The notes under the pieces are model-generated. The model saw nothing but the letters and a program-made list of their open reading frames with translations, was not told where the DNA came from and ran no database searches. Of a stretch of 42,226 nucleotides of DNA, positions 5,523 to 13,794 are shown piece by piece. The translations under genes were made by a program, and so were the position numbers. This DNA is from Methylocaldum sp035627495 (GTDB lineage Bacteria; Pseudomonadota; Gammaproteobacteria; Methylococcales; Methylococcaceae), in NCBI RefSeq assembly GCF_035627495.1, contig NZ_DASPLO010000224.1, positions 1-42,226 of the forward strand, given 5' to 3'. How positions within the stretch are numbered: the stretch's first letter is position 1; every line of letters begins with the position of its first letter.

Positions 5523-5878
5523 TCGCCCTGTCCCTCCCGTTCCCCCCATCCGCTAACCGCCTCTGGCGAGCCGTGAACGGCCGCAACATCAAGTCCGCGG
5601 TCTATCGCGTATGGGAAGCCGAGTGTGCGGGCTGCATCCTTGCCCAGCGCATCGGCAGGGCGATTGACGGCCGCTACGCCATCACCATCGACGCCGACCG
5701 GCCCGACCGCCGCAAGCGCGATCTCGGGAACCTGGAAAAAGCCGTGAGTGACGCGCTCGTGTCCTGCGGCCTGGTCCGCGACGACTCCGACGCTGACGAG
5801 ATCACCATCCGCTGGAGCGAGCGAGAGCCCGGCAAGGGCGCCGCCGTCCACATCACCCTGACACCGAGGGACGCATGA
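5519..5878 (+). CDS. rusA: RusA-type Holliday junction resolvase
   Basis: 119 aa, the usual length of RusA (about 120). The start has the family opening SLPFPPSANRLWRAV. Acidic residues lie in the conserved block RRKRDLGNLEKAVSDAL (Asp68 and Asp78) and in VRDDSDADEI (Asp88/89), which should bind the catalytic metal. RusA dimers cut four-way junctions, resolving recombination and replication intermediates before packaging. The GTG start is set by the overlap with the upstream stop. It sits upstream of the DnaA-like protein in the replication block. Confidence 0.92.
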   Translation: MIALSLPFPPSANRLWRAVNGRNIKSAVYRVWEAECAGCILAQRIGRAIDGRYAITIDADRPDRRKRDLGNLEKAVSDALVSCGLVRDDSDADEITIRWSEREPGKGAAVHITLTPRDA

Positions 5879-6360
5879 CCTTCGATTACGTCGCCAATGG
5901 CCGCAACGCCTCGGCGGCCTACGCCGAGTTCAAGCGCGGCTGGCCTGCGGTCCCGTCGTGCCCCCGCGAGCAGGACCGCCGGTTTCAGCGGGTCCTGGCC
6001 GCGCACTTCGCCGGCGTCGCCCCTGACCTGTCCGTTCGCCGCGCGCCGCCCGCCCGCGAGGTTGCGGAGGCGTGCCCTGCCGAACCGGTCCGGCGCTCCA
6101 TCCCCCTGCCTAAGTGGCGCGTCATCCTCAGCGAGGTCGCCGCGAAGCATCGCATACCCGAGCGCGACATCATCGGCCCCTCCCGCAAGCGTCGGGAGAC
6201 GACGGCCAGGTATGAAGTCTACTGGCGGCTGAACCACGAGCTTGGACTGTCCCTGCACGCCATCGGCCGCCGCATCGGTCAACGCGATCACTCGTCGGTC
6301 CATCACGGGCTCGTTCAGCACGAAGCGCGGATGCTTCGGGAAGGGCGGGCCGCCGCGTGA
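5875..6360 (+). CDS. DnaA domain IV-like DNA-binding protein
   Basis: 161 aa. Residues about 80-150 match the C-terminal DNA-binding domain of DnaA: GPSRKRRETTARYEVYWRLN (101-120), LGLSLHAIGRRIG, and the signature RDHSSVHHG (138-146), which in DnaA contacts the DnaA box. The AAA+ ATPase and DnaB-loading domains are absent. The first 75 residues are basic and unrelated. It may mark the phage origin or compete with host DnaA. It overlaps RusA by four bases (ATGA) and the next gene by GTGA. Confidence 0.88.
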   Translation: MTFDYVANGRNASAAYAEFKRGWPAVPSCPREQDRRFQRVLAAHFAGVAPDLSVRRAPPAREVAEACPAEPVRRSIPLPKWRVILSEVAAKHRIPERDIIGPSRKRRETTARYEVYWRLNHELGLSLHAIGRRIGQRDHSSVHHGLVQHEARMLREGRAAA

Positions 6361-7079
6361 GCATCGCCCTGATGACGCAGGCATGGCGGCTGGACCTGTC
6401 CCCCACGGACAAGATGGTCCTGCTCGCCCTCGCGGACGCCGCCAACGACGATGGCGTGTGCTGGACCGCTCTACGCTCGAAGAACCCCGAGAAGCTGGAC
6501 CTGCTGACCAAGTGCTCCCTGAGCGAGCGGGCCATTCAGGGGGCGATCAAGCGGCTGTGCGAGGCGGGCTACCTGACCCGCACGGAGCGGCCGGGGAAGG
6601 GCGTTCTCTACCATGTGGACCCCCGCAGCAAATGCGCCCCGCAGGACGTGCGCCCCGCAGGAAACGACGTGGACCCCCGCAGCTCCTGCGGGGAAACCGT
6701 AAGTAACCCTCATACCTCAGAAGCTATCGCTTCTTCGGACAGTGCGCGCGCGCATGATTTCCCGATTTTCTGGGAGGCCTATCCGCACAAGGTCGGCAAG
6801 GCGAAGGCGAAGGCCGAGTGGGACGCCGCCCGCAAAGCCTCGAAGCCCGAGAAGCGCCTGCCCAGCCTCGCCGCCGTGCTCGCTGCCGTCGAAGCCTACA
6901 AGCTCGCCAAGCCCGAGGACCGCGCGTGGTGCAACCCCTCGACCTGGCTGCACCAAGGCCGCTGGAACGACGAGCACACCACGACCCCCTCCGGCCAGCC
7001 TCCGCCGACAGGCCCCCGCACCGCTGTGAGCAACGACTTCCTTGCCGACCGTGACCGCATCCTGGAGCAGATCCAATGA
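6357..7079 (+). CDS. Winged-helix phage replication protein
   Basis: 240 aa. Residues 1-85 form a replication-protein helix-turn-helix (LSPTDKMVLLALADAANDDG and SERAIQGAIKRLCEAGYLTR). A variable linker with repeated VDPRS motifs follows, then a conserved C-terminal block (FWEAYPHKVGKAKAKAEWDA ... WCNPSTWLHQGRW) common in phage replication proteins of the lambda O or DnaT-like class. It probably binds the origin or loads helicase; no helicase is encoded nearby, so host DnaB is the likely partner. GTG start set by GTGA overlap. Confidence 0.8.
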   Translation: MSIALMTQAWRLDLSPTDKMVLLALADAANDDGVCWTALRSKNPEKLDLLTKCSLSERAIQGAIKRLCEAGYLTRTERPGKGVLYHVDPRSKCAPQDVRPAGNDVDPRSSCGETVSNPHTSEAIASSDSARAHDFPIFWEAYPHKVGKAKAKAEWDAARKASKPEKRLPSLAAVLAAVEAYKLAKPEDRAWCNPSTWLHQGRWNDEHTTTPSGQPPPTGPRTAVSNDFLADRDRILEQIQ

Positions 7080-7375
7080 ACTACACCGGACGCTATTCAG
7101 GCCCCTTCGACATCACTGTACCGCTGGAGTTCTACGAGCGGGCGGTCGCGGTTCTCGGCAGCGAGGGCTCGGCGGACGCCTACCTGCATGGCGCCCGGCT
7201 CAAGGACGGCCGGCTGCTGCCCCGAACGCAGACGGCATGGGAGTTCCTGCGCAACCACGAGGGCTTCCGCAAGCTGCTGGTGCAGGAGCAGGTGGACCTG
7301 CTGAAGCCCCCGCCGTTCGTGTGGCAGGGCGGCCCCGGCCGGAACGAGTTCGCCCGGCGCGTGAGGGCGGCATGA
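7076..7375 (+). CDS. Hypothetical protein of the replication block
   Basis: 99 aa, beginning MNYTGRYSGPFDITVPLEFY. A mixed alpha/beta pattern with a central helix (AWEFLRNHEGFRKLLVQEQV). Overlaps the replication gene by four bases. No known family; possibly a partner of the replication protein by position only. Confidence 0.75.
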   Translation: MNYTGRYSGPFDITVPLEFYERAVAVLGSEGSADAYLHGARLKDGRLLPRTQTAWEFLRNHEGFRKLLVQEQVDLLKPPPFVWQGGPGRNEFARRVRAA

Positions 7376-7518
7376 CCAACCCCACCCCCTCCCAGGACAA
7401 GGCACGGGACGGCTCGACACCCCGTAAGCCCCTCGCCGAGCGTATAGCCCAACGCGTCCGCACCCTCTCCCGTCTTGGGGTCAAGGTCGTGTCCGTCATT
7501 CCGGGGAGCGCGCTGTGA
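7372..7518 (+). CDS. Small basic hypothetical protein
   Basis: 48 aa, with a Ser/Pro-rich start (MTNPTPSQDKARDG) and a basic helix (LAERIAQRVRTLSRLGVKVV). The start overlaps the upstream stop and its end overlaps the next GTG by four bases, supporting translation. Function unknown. Confidence 0.65.
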   Translation: MTNPTPSQDKARDGSTPRKPLAERIAQRVRTLSRLGVKVVSVIPGSAL

Positions 7519-7745
7519 TCATCGCAGGAACCCCAGCCGTTTGGGACGCCGAAGCCGAAGCCTGCAGCATGGGCGTGGCCGACTACGAGCGGGCCATGCG
7601 CGAGAAGCGGATCGACGCGGCGGTGCGGCTCGGGCTCATGGGCGTGATGCACTACGGCGTGGTGTTCCGCGAGTGGCTGAAGCGCGGCCAAGTCCCCGCC
7701 CTCTACGTCCATCGCATCCGCAAGGAGTTCTCCCGCAATGGCTAA
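7515..7745 (+). CDS. Hypothetical helical protein
   Basis: 76 aa from a GTG start. Helical, with MHYGVVFREWLKRGQVPALY in the centre and a basic C-terminus (RIRKEFSRNG). Overlaps the next gene by eight bases. No domain recognised. Confidence 0.7.
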   Translation: MIIAGTPAVWDAEAEACSMGVADYERAMREKRIDAAVRLGLMGVMHYGVVFREWLKRGQVPALYVHRIRKEFSRNG

Positions 7746-7920
7746 GCCCCAAACGGCAGGCCAGCGGGAATGGCAAGTCTCCGCCTGCAAGGGCAAGGCC
7801 CGCTTCGCCAATGGAACCCTCGCCCATCGTGTCGCCAAGGAGCGCGCGAAGAAGAAGGGCGCGGTGATCGTCTACCACTGCCGCTGGTGCGGCCAGTACC
7901 ACCACGGGAGGCCCCAGTGA
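7738..7920 (+). CDS. Small protein with a CxxC/H knuckle
   Basis: 60 aa, basic, with CRWCGQYHHG near the C-terminus, a minimal zinc-knuckle or treble-clef fragment. Similar short proteins occur in phages of alphaproteobacteria. Its end overlaps the next gene as GTGA. Possible nucleic-acid binding; function unproven. Confidence 0.75.
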   Translation: MAKPQTAGQREWQVSACKGKARFANGTLAHRVAKERAKKKGAVIVYHCRWCGQYHHGRPQ

Positions 7921-8282
7921 ACGCAGCCCTGAACATATGGCCGTGGCGCTCCCTCGGCGTCGATACGAGAATGCAGGCTGATTTCGTGGAGTGGTTCGGC
8001 CTGTCTTCCACCGAGGCCAGGATTCTCGAAGCGCTCTACCTCGCCAAGGGCTGGCTCACGCACAAGCAGCTCGCCCTCATCAGCAGGCCCGGAGGCGGAT
8101 CGGTCGGCGCGGTGAAGAACCACATCGCCAACATTCGGGAAGCCCTCGACCGTGGAGGCATCGAACAGATGTCCGGCCTCGAAGGAACCCGCTGGTACGG
8201 CAACCGTCTCACGGAACGCGGCCTCACCGAATGCGATGCGGCGCTGAACTCCATGCACGGCCTTGTCGGGGAGTTCGACTGA
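7917..8282 (+). CDS. Winged-helix transcriptional regulator candidate
   Basis: 121 aa from GTG. Residues about 20-95 resemble an OmpR-type winged helix (LSSTEARILEALYLAKGWLT, VGAVKNHIANIREAL, then TRWYGNRLTERGL as the wing). There is no receiver domain. Because it lies at the end of the early block directly before the terminase genes, it is a candidate activator of the late promoters; that is inference from position. Confidence 0.7.
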   Translation: MNAALNIWPWRSLGVDTRMQADFVEWFGLSSTEARILEALYLAKGWLTHKQLALISRPGGGSVGAVKNHIANIREALDRGGIEQMSGLEGTRWYGNRLTERGLTECDAALNSMHGLVGEFD

Positions 8283-8803
8283 TGGCAGCGAGAGGCCGCC
8301 CAACCACATACACGCAGAAGGCAGCGGAGGAGATATGCGAGCGCCTGTCTAAAGGTGAGCCGCTGGCGTCGATCTGCCGTGATGAGCACATGCCCGCCGT
8401 TCGCACTGTCTCGGATTGGAAGAAGGCTCACGAGGCGTTTGCCGCCGACTTCGCACGCGCGCGCGAAGATGGTTTCGATGCCCTGGCGGCCGAGTGTCTG
8501 GCTATCGCAGATTGTACCGCGCACGACACGGTGCTTGTCGGGCCGGAGGATGCCCCGCGAGAGGCGGCCAACACGGAATGGATCAGCCGCTCGAAGCTGC
8601 GAGTGGAGACGCGCCTGAAGCTTCTCGCGAAGTGGGACCCGAAGCGCTACGGGGAGCGCCTGACGACGGAGATCAGCGGTCCCGATGGCGGCCCGATCCA
8701 GACCATCGTTGACCGCCCCCCCAACGAAACGCGCGAGGAATGGCTAGAGCGCCGGAACAGGGAGTTGGGCCATGTGGGCGCCGCAGCCGGGACCGCAGAC
8801 TGA
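8282..8803 (+). CDS. terS: Terminase small subunit
   Basis: 173 aa. The N-terminus (RPTTYTQKAAEEICERLSKG, then EPLASICRDEHMPAVRTVSDW) is the classic helix-turn-helix of Sf6/P22-like small terminases. The helical middle supports ring formation, and the C-terminus is charged (REEWLERRNRELGHV). It recognises phage DNA and hands it to TerL. The gene overlaps terL by 32 bases. Confidence 0.92.
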   Translation: MAARGRPTTYTQKAAEEICERLSKGEPLASICRDEHMPAVRTVSDWKKAHEAFAADFARAREDGFDALAAECLAIADCTAHDTVLVGPEDAPREAANTEWISRSKLRVETRLKLLAKWDPKRYGERLTTEISGPDGGPIQTIVDRPPNETREEWLERRNRELGHVGAAAGTAD

Positions 8804-10220
8804 AGCGATCACGGCGACGTGGTGTGATGAACTGTTCTACGGCGGCGCGGCGGGCGGGGGGAAGTCAGACTTCCTGCTGGGCGACTACCTTCAGGACGTT
8901 CAGACCTACGGGCAGGCGTGGCGCGGCATCCTGTTCCGCCGCACCTTCCCCGAGCTAGAGGAGCTGCTGGCGCGCGCCCGAGAAATCTACCCGCAGACCG
9001 GCGCGACATGGAACGAGCAGAAGCGCACATGGTCGTGGCCGAACGGCGCGAACCTGAAGCTCAGGTACTGCGAGAGCGAGCGAGACGTGACCCGCTACCA
9101 GGGTCACCAGTACACATGGGTGGGCTGGGACGAGCTGACGCAGTGGGCGAACCTGTTCTGCTACCGCTACCTGCGCAGCCGCCTGCGCTCCGCTCACAGT
9201 GTGCCGACAAAGCGCATCAGGGCGGCGGCGAACCCCGGCGGCGCTGGCCACCTCGCGGTGAAGGCGTACTTCATCGACCCGGCGCCTATGGGCTATCAGC
9301 CGATACGGGACGCGGACACCGGCATGGAGCGCATGTTCGTGCCCGCGCTGCTGACCGACAACGCGGCGCTGCTGCGCAATGACCCGAACTACGCCGGTCG
9401 CCTTCGCGGCCTCGGCGGGCAGTTGGCGAAGGCCATGCTCGATGGCGACTGGAACGTACTGGAGGGCGCGTTCTTCGACTGCTGGAGCGCGAGCCGCCAT
9501 GTGGTGCGACCGTTCGAGATCCCGGCGACGTGGGCGCGGTTCATGTCTGGGGACTGGGGCTCAGCCAAGCCGTTTAGCTTCGGCTGGTGGGCTATCGTGG
9601 ACGACGCGTTCATAACCCCGTGCGGCGTCACCCTGCCAAGGGGCTGCATCGTGCGCTATCGCGAGTGGTATGGATCGACCGGCGAGCCGAACGAGGGGCT
9701 GAAGATCCCCGCCGAGCAGGTAGGTCGTGGCCTGGTTGAGCGCATGGGCGGGGTGTTCGCCCCTGATGGGAAGATCGCCACGCGCCCGACCGAGCGCCTG
9801 ACATACGGCAGGCTGGACCCGGCGGCCTTCGCCTCGGACGGCGGCCCGTCCATTGCCGAGCGCCTGCACCGGGGCGCTGATCACGTCATCGCGTTCACTC
9901 GTGCGGACAATGCGCGGGTGTCGGGCCGGGGAGCGATGGGCGGTTGGGACCAGATGCGCGCCCGGCTGATGGGCGATGAGGACGGACTGCCGATGATCGC
10001 GACCTTCTCCACGTGCCTCGACAGCATCCGCACGATCCCGGCGCTTCAGCACGACCGCAACCGGCCCGAGGACGTGGACACGGACGGCGAGGACCACGCA
10101 GGCGACGACTGGCGCTATGCCTGCATGTCGCGGCCGTGGGCGAAGCAGCCGAAGCAGCCGGACAAGCCCAGGGATCGCTACGCCCGCAAGCCGCGCTCGG
10201 CGTCGGGATGGGCCGCGTGA
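8772..10220 (+). CDS. terL: Terminase large subunit
   Basis: 482 aa, full length. Walker A GGAAGGGKS at 24-32, Walker B YTWVGWDE at 114-121 (Asp120, Glu121), and coupling motif AAANPGG at 151-157. The C-terminal RNase H-like nuclease shows SGDWG (Asp261), GRLDP (Asp349) and DDWRYA near the C-terminus. It powers DNA packaging through the portal and cuts the concatemer. The P22-like head suggests headful packaging, in line with the permuted circular assembly. Confidence 0.97.
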   Translation: MWAPQPGPQTEAITATWCDELFYGGAAGGGKSDFLLGDYLQDVQTYGQAWRGILFRRTFPELEELLARAREIYPQTGATWNEQKRTWSWPNGANLKLRYCESERDVTRYQGHQYTWVGWDELTQWANLFCYRYLRSRLRSAHSVPTKRIRAAANPGGAGHLAVKAYFIDPAPMGYQPIRDADTGMERMFVPALLTDNAALLRNDPNYAGRLRGLGGQLAKAMLDGDWNVLEGAFFDCWSASRHVVRPFEIPATWARFMSGDWGSAKPFSFGWWAIVDDAFITPCGVTLPRGCIVRYREWYGSTGEPNEGLKIPAEQVGRGLVERMGGVFAPDGKIATRPTERLTYGRLDPAAFASDGGPSIAERLHRGADHVIAFTRADNARVSGRGAMGGWDQMRARLMGDEDGLPMIATFSTCLDSIRTIPALQHDRNRPEDVDTDGEDHAGDDWRYACMSRPWAKQPKQPDKPRDRYARKPRSASGWAA

Positions 10221-10228
10221 CAACCGCG

Positions 10229-10240
10229 CCCTGAACTACA
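10229..10240 (+). promoter_or_regulatory. CCCTGAAC late-region element, copy A
   Basis: CCCTGAAC at 10229-10236 in the 76-base gap after terL. The same octamer recurs in three other late gaps (13614, 27054, 29461). Downstream, TTGCGCCCGCAA forms a small palindrome. It lacks the TGCTAY and hairpin parts seen in copies C and D, so its promoter role is the least certain of the four. Confidence 0.4.
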
Positions 10241-10296
10241 AGCTGTTGCGCCCGCAAAGGCCGTGACCACAATGGCTGGCGATCCAAGGAGCAGCC

Positions 10297-10656
10297 ATGC
10301 CGCGCGGTCGCCGTAAGCCCAAAATCGGTCCGGAAGACAAGGTGGTCGCCGTCACCGTGCAGGACGACGAGACGGGGATGCTGGTCTCGCAGTCCATCGA
10401 CGCGTTCGCGCAGGCCGCTGTCGAGGTCGATGAGGCCGTGGTCGCCGCCCAGCCACAGGCTGGACCGGACGGCGCGCTCTACGACTGGACCCCGGTCACG
10501 GACGACCCGCACGTCTGGAGCGAGGACGAAACCCCGCTTGGGCTGGTCATCAGCGTCACGCGCTTGTCGCCCGGCGGCAACGTCGCGTTCTCCGAGGTGG
10601 TGAAGGGCGATGCTCCGGCCGCCCGCCTGCGTCTCGCCGCGCGGGTGTCCGCGTGA
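10297..10656 (+). CDS. Hypothetical protein between terminase and portal
   Basis: 119 aa, beginning MPRGRRKPKIGPEDKVVAVT. A basic start, then a beta-rich acidic body. AAGGAG precedes the ATG. Located between terL and the portal, so it may be a minor head factor. No family recognised. Confidence 0.75.
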   Translation: MPRGRRKPKIGPEDKVVAVTVQDDETGMLVSQSIDAFAQAAVEVDEAVVAAQPQAGPDGALYDWTPVTDDPHVWSEDETPLGLVISVTRLSPGGNVAFSEVVKGDAPAARLRLAARVSA

Positions 10657-10823
10657 GCGTACCGATGGTGGTAGCGCTGGTAGGGACCGGATTCGTGTTC
10701 GGGCTCTTCGCCGCTCTGGTCGGCTGGCTCATGCGTGAGATGGCGAATAGCCCGCTGGGGTCGCCTCCGGGCCGCGCCCGCCGCGTGCCGCAGATCGACC
10801 CGTGGACCGGCCCGCATGGCTGA
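10653..10823 (+). CDS. Small single-pass membrane protein
   Basis: 56 aa from GTG: one hydrophobic segment (MVVALVGTGFVFGLFAALVG) then a proline/arginine-rich cytoplasmic tail. Start overlaps the upstream stop (GTGA) and the end overlaps the portal start by eight bases. Similar short membrane proteins sit before portal genes in other podoviruses, function unknown. Confidence 0.65.
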   Translation: MSVPMVVALVGTGFVFGLFAALVGWLMREMANSPLGSPPGRARRVPQIDPWTGPHG

Positions 10824-12696
10824 TTACACCGAAACAGACGACACCGAACTCCTCGCCAAGTTCACCGACTGGGACAAGGCGCTGGACGGCCACTGGGGCA
10901 AGTGGCGCCGCGAAGCCCGCGAGATGTACCGCTTCGTCTCCGGCGAGCAGTGGTCCGCCGAGGATGAGGCCGAGCTGAAGGACAAGGGCCGTATCGCCCC
11001 CGTCTTCAACCGCGTCGGGCCGATGATCGACGCCGTGTCGGGCGCTGAGATCAGCAACCGCCAGCAGGTGCAGTACTTCCCCCGCGAGATCGGCGACAGC
11101 GGCGTGAACGAGGTGCTGTCCAAGGGTGCCGAGTACTTCCGCGACGAGTGCGATGCGGGCGTGGAGGAATCCGACGCCTTCCGGGACGCGCTGATCTGCG
11201 GCCTCGGCTGGACCGAAACGCGGGTGGACTACGAGGAGGACCCCGAGGGGAAGATCCTGGTGGACCGCATCGACCCGCTGGAGGTCCTGGCCGATCCCAT
11301 CGCCCGCAAGCGCAACCTCGCCGACGCGCGATACGTCCGCTGGCGCAAGCCGTACTCTAAGTCCGAGTTCGAGGCCCTGTGGGGCAAGGACAAGTGGCCC
11401 GAGGGCAGGGAAGAGGCCCCGGTTCACCACACCGACCCGCGCGACGCCTACGAGGGCGACGATCAGGCGGACGCGAACGAGGTCTATGTCCGCTGCTACC
11501 AGTGGTACGACACCGAGACGGTCGTGCTGGTGGAGGACCCGGCCAATCCGGACGTTCCCCTGCGCGTGCCGGTGGACGAGTTCGACAAGCTGGAGGAGGA
11601 GGCCAAGGCCGAGGGCCGCGTGCTCAACTCCACCCGCGTGAAGCAGCGCCGCTACCGCAAGGCCGTGGTGGCGGGCGACACGATCCTCGAACAGGGCGCG
11701 CTTCCCGATGGGGAGTTCACCCTGAAGTGCATCACCGGCAAGCGGGACCGCAACCGCGGCGTCTGGTACGGGCTGGTGAAGCCCATGCAGGACCCGCAGA
11801 AGTGGGCCAACCAGTTCTTCAGCCAGCTTCTCGCCATCCTCGCCAGTTCGGCCAAGGGCGGCCTGATCGCCGAGCGGTCGGTCGTCGATGACGTGCGCAC
11901 CTTCGAGCAGGACTGGGCCAAGCACGGCTCCATCAGTTGGGTGCAGGGCGGGGCGTTGCAGGCCGGGAGCATCCAGCCCAAGCCGCCCGCCGTGGTTCCC
12001 CCGCAGATCGTGCCGATGATGGAGTTCGCCATCGCCTCGATCCGCGACACGACCGGGGTCAACCAGGAAATGCTGGGGATGGTGGACCGGGACCAGGCCG
12101 GGGTTCTGGAGCATCAGCGCAAGCAGGCCGCCTACGGCATCCTCGCCGACTTCTTCGACAGCCTGCGCCGCTACCGCAAGCAGCAGGGCCGCCTGTTGCT
12201 GAAGCTGATGCGCTACCTCGACGGCCAACTGATCCGCATCGTCGGCGACAACGGGGACGCGCAGTACGTCCCCCTGTCCATGCAGCCGGAGACGGCGAAG
12301 TACGACGTGGTGGTGGACGAAGCCCCGGCCGGCCCGAACCAGAAGGAGCGGGTGTGGTCGATGATCATGCAGATGACCCCGCTCTTGAAGGATATGCCGC
12401 CGGAGCTGTGGGCGAAGATGGTCCGCTACTCGCCGCTGCCGACCGCGCTCGCGACGGACATCGCCAAATTCCTGTCCGAGCCGCCTGAGCCCGACCCTGC
12501 GGAAGAACAGATGCAGCAGCTCACCATCGCCGACGCGCAGGCGACCGTGGCCGAGAAGCAGGCGGGCGCCCAGCAGAAGCAGGCGCAGGCGAAACTGAAC
12601 TTCTCCAAGGCCATCTCCGAGATCGGCCAGATGTACCTAGCCGGGATGCAGGGCCAACAGGCCGCTACGCCCGGCGATCCCCAGCAACAGTTCTAA
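10816..12696 (+). CDS. P22-like portal protein
   Basis: 626 aa from the ATG at 10816; an in-frame upstream extension overlaps the membrane gene and looks non-coding. Length and features match P22-type portals: acidic N-terminus, WSAEDEAELKDKGRIAPVFN, the GVNQEMLGMVDRDQAGVLEH block in the barrel region, and a long Gln/Ala-rich C-terminal helix (AEKQAGAQQKQAQAKLNFSK). It forms the dodecameric ring at one head vertex through which DNA enters and leaves. Confidence 0.92.
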   Translation: MADYTETDDTELLAKFTDWDKALDGHWGKWRREAREMYRFVSGEQWSAEDEAELKDKGRIAPVFNRVGPMIDAVSGAEISNRQQVQYFPREIGDSGVNEVLSKGAEYFRDECDAGVEESDAFRDALICGLGWTETRVDYEEDPEGKILVDRIDPLEVLADPIARKRNLADARYVRWRKPYSKSEFEALWGKDKWPEGREEAPVHHTDPRDAYEGDDQADANEVYVRCYQWYDTETVVLVEDPANPDVPLRVPVDEFDKLEEEAKAEGRVLNSTRVKQRRYRKAVVAGDTILEQGALPDGEFTLKCITGKRDRNRGVWYGLVKPMQDPQKWANQFFSQLLAILASSAKGGLIAERSVVDDVRTFEQDWAKHGSISWVQGGALQAGSIQPKPPAVVPPQIVPMMEFAIASIRDTTGVNQEMLGMVDRDQAGVLEHQRKQAAYGILADFFDSLRRYRKQQGRLLLKLMRYLDGQLIRIVGDNGDAQYVPLSMQPETAKYDVVVDEAPAGPNQKERVWSMIMQMTPLLKDMPPELWAKMVRYSPLPTALATDIAKFLSEPPEPDPAEEQMQQLTIADAQATVAEKQAGAQQKQAQAKLNFSKAISEIGQMYLAGMQGQQAATPGDPQQQF

Positions 12697-12705
12697 GGGC
12701 GAACC

Positions 12706-13530
12706 ATGAGCGATGCATACTTCACCGAGTCCGACGCTCCCGAAGTCGAGACCGAACAGCCTCCCGTGGATGACGCAGGTGCTGGCGGCGCTGATGACGC
12801 ACCGCCTGCCGAGCAGGCCGAGCCCGAGAAGCCCCGAGGCGACCCCGCCATAGCCCTGAAGGCCGAGCGGGCAGCCCGTCGCGCCGAGAAGCGCGAGTAC
12901 GAGCGCCGGTTCCAGGAGATGGAGGCCCGGCTTCAGCAGTACGCCGCGCCCAAGCCGGAAGCCCCGGCCAAGCCGATCAGCGTGCAGGACGATCCCATCG
13001 GCGCGCTGGAGCAGATTCACCAGCGGTTCGAGACGATCCAGCAGCAGCAGGCGCGCGAGGCGCAGGAGCGCGAGCAGGCCACGCGGTTCCAGCAGCAGGT
13101 GGCGCAGGTCGAGGCCACGTTGAGCGAGTACGAGGCCGAGTTCGCCGAGGACCATCCGGACTACCAGAAGGCCGCCGAGTACCTGACCGTCTCGCGTACG
13201 CAGGAATACCAGGCCATGGGCTACAGCCCGGCCGAGATCCAGCACGCCCTGCGGGTGGAGTACCTCGGCATCACGGACCGTGCGGTGAAGGCCAACAAGA
13301 ACCCGGCGGAAGTGTTCTACAACCTCTCCAAGCAGCGGGGCTTCACGGCCGAGCAGCGTGCGCCGGGCGCCATCGACAAGATCAAGGCCGGCCAGCAGGC
13401 GAACGCCGGGCTGCAAGGCGGCGGTCGCGGCGGCAAGGAACTGACCATCGAGTACATCAACACGCTGGAGGGCGATGCCTTCGACAAGGCGTGGTCGCAG
13501 TTCCAGCAGCAGCAGCGACGAAGCGCCTGA
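12706..13530 (+). CDS. Scaffolding protein
   Basis: 274 aa, acidic N-terminus rich in Pro/Glu/Ala, then long coiled-coil helices (LKAERAARRAEKREYERRFQ; QQQQAREAQEREQATRFQQQ), and a C-terminal helix with a QFQQQQRRSA basic end. Basic C-termini of scaffolds bind the coat protein. Position between portal and coat is standard. No protease is seen nearby, so the scaffold probably leaves intact, as in P22. Confidence 0.88.
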   Translation: MSDAYFTESDAPEVETEQPPVDDAGAGGADDAPPAEQAEPEKPRGDPAIALKAERAARRAEKREYERRFQEMEARLQQYAAPKPEAPAKPISVQDDPIGALEQIHQRFETIQQQQAREAQEREQATRFQQQVAQVEATLSEYEAEFAEDHPDYQKAAEYLTVSRTQEYQAMGYSPAEIQHALRVEYLGITDRAVKANKNPAEVFYNLSKQRGFTAEQRAPGAIDKIKAGQQANAGLQGGGRGGKELTIEYINTLEGDAFDKAWSQFQQQQRRSA

Positions 13531-13575
13531 CCCCGAGCGGCCCCGGCCGCACCCATGCCCCCTGAGGCGAAGCGG

Positions 13576-13599
13576 CCCCCGGCGCACACCGGGGGTTTT
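13576..13599 (+). terminator. Intrinsic terminator between scaffold and coat genes
   Basis: CCCCCGG (13576-13582), loop CGCACA, CCGGGGG (13589-13595), then TTTT. A strong 7-bp GC stem with a short U-run. It separates the scaffold gene from the coat gene, and the CCCTGAAC element restarts 15 bases later, so coat expression can be set independently. Confidence 0.8.
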
Positions 13600-13613
13600 G
13601 CTTAGCAACGCGG

Positions 13614-13794
13614 CCCTGAACCTAAGCCGCTGGCTTTCCGGCGGGCATCTGGCAGGCTCCAATCACCCCTTACGGGAGACGACTGATCCACGCACGGATC
13701 GCAGGGTTCCGCGAGCCCATGAGTCGCGAGGCGTAGGCCCCCACGGACGGGAGGCGAAGGCGAAAGCCATCCCCTTTTCAACCGTGAGAGACCA
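13614..13794 (+). promoter_or_regulatory. CCCTGAAC element copy B and long coat-gene leader
   Basis: CCCTGAACCTAAGC at 13614-13627 follows the terminator. The rest, about 165 bases, has no gene. It holds several short inverted repeats (for example GATCC/GGATC near 13684-13699) and a weak ribosome site before the ATG at 13795. It is probably a promoter plus structured 5' leader for the most highly expressed late gene. Confidence 0.55.

Noticed and set aside
10729..12228. Very long open frame on the minus strand opposite the portal gene
   Set aside because: It is an antisense shadow of a high-GC gene: low-complexity Leu/Val/His/Gly/Arg composition, no ribosome site, and a strongly supported portal on the other strand.
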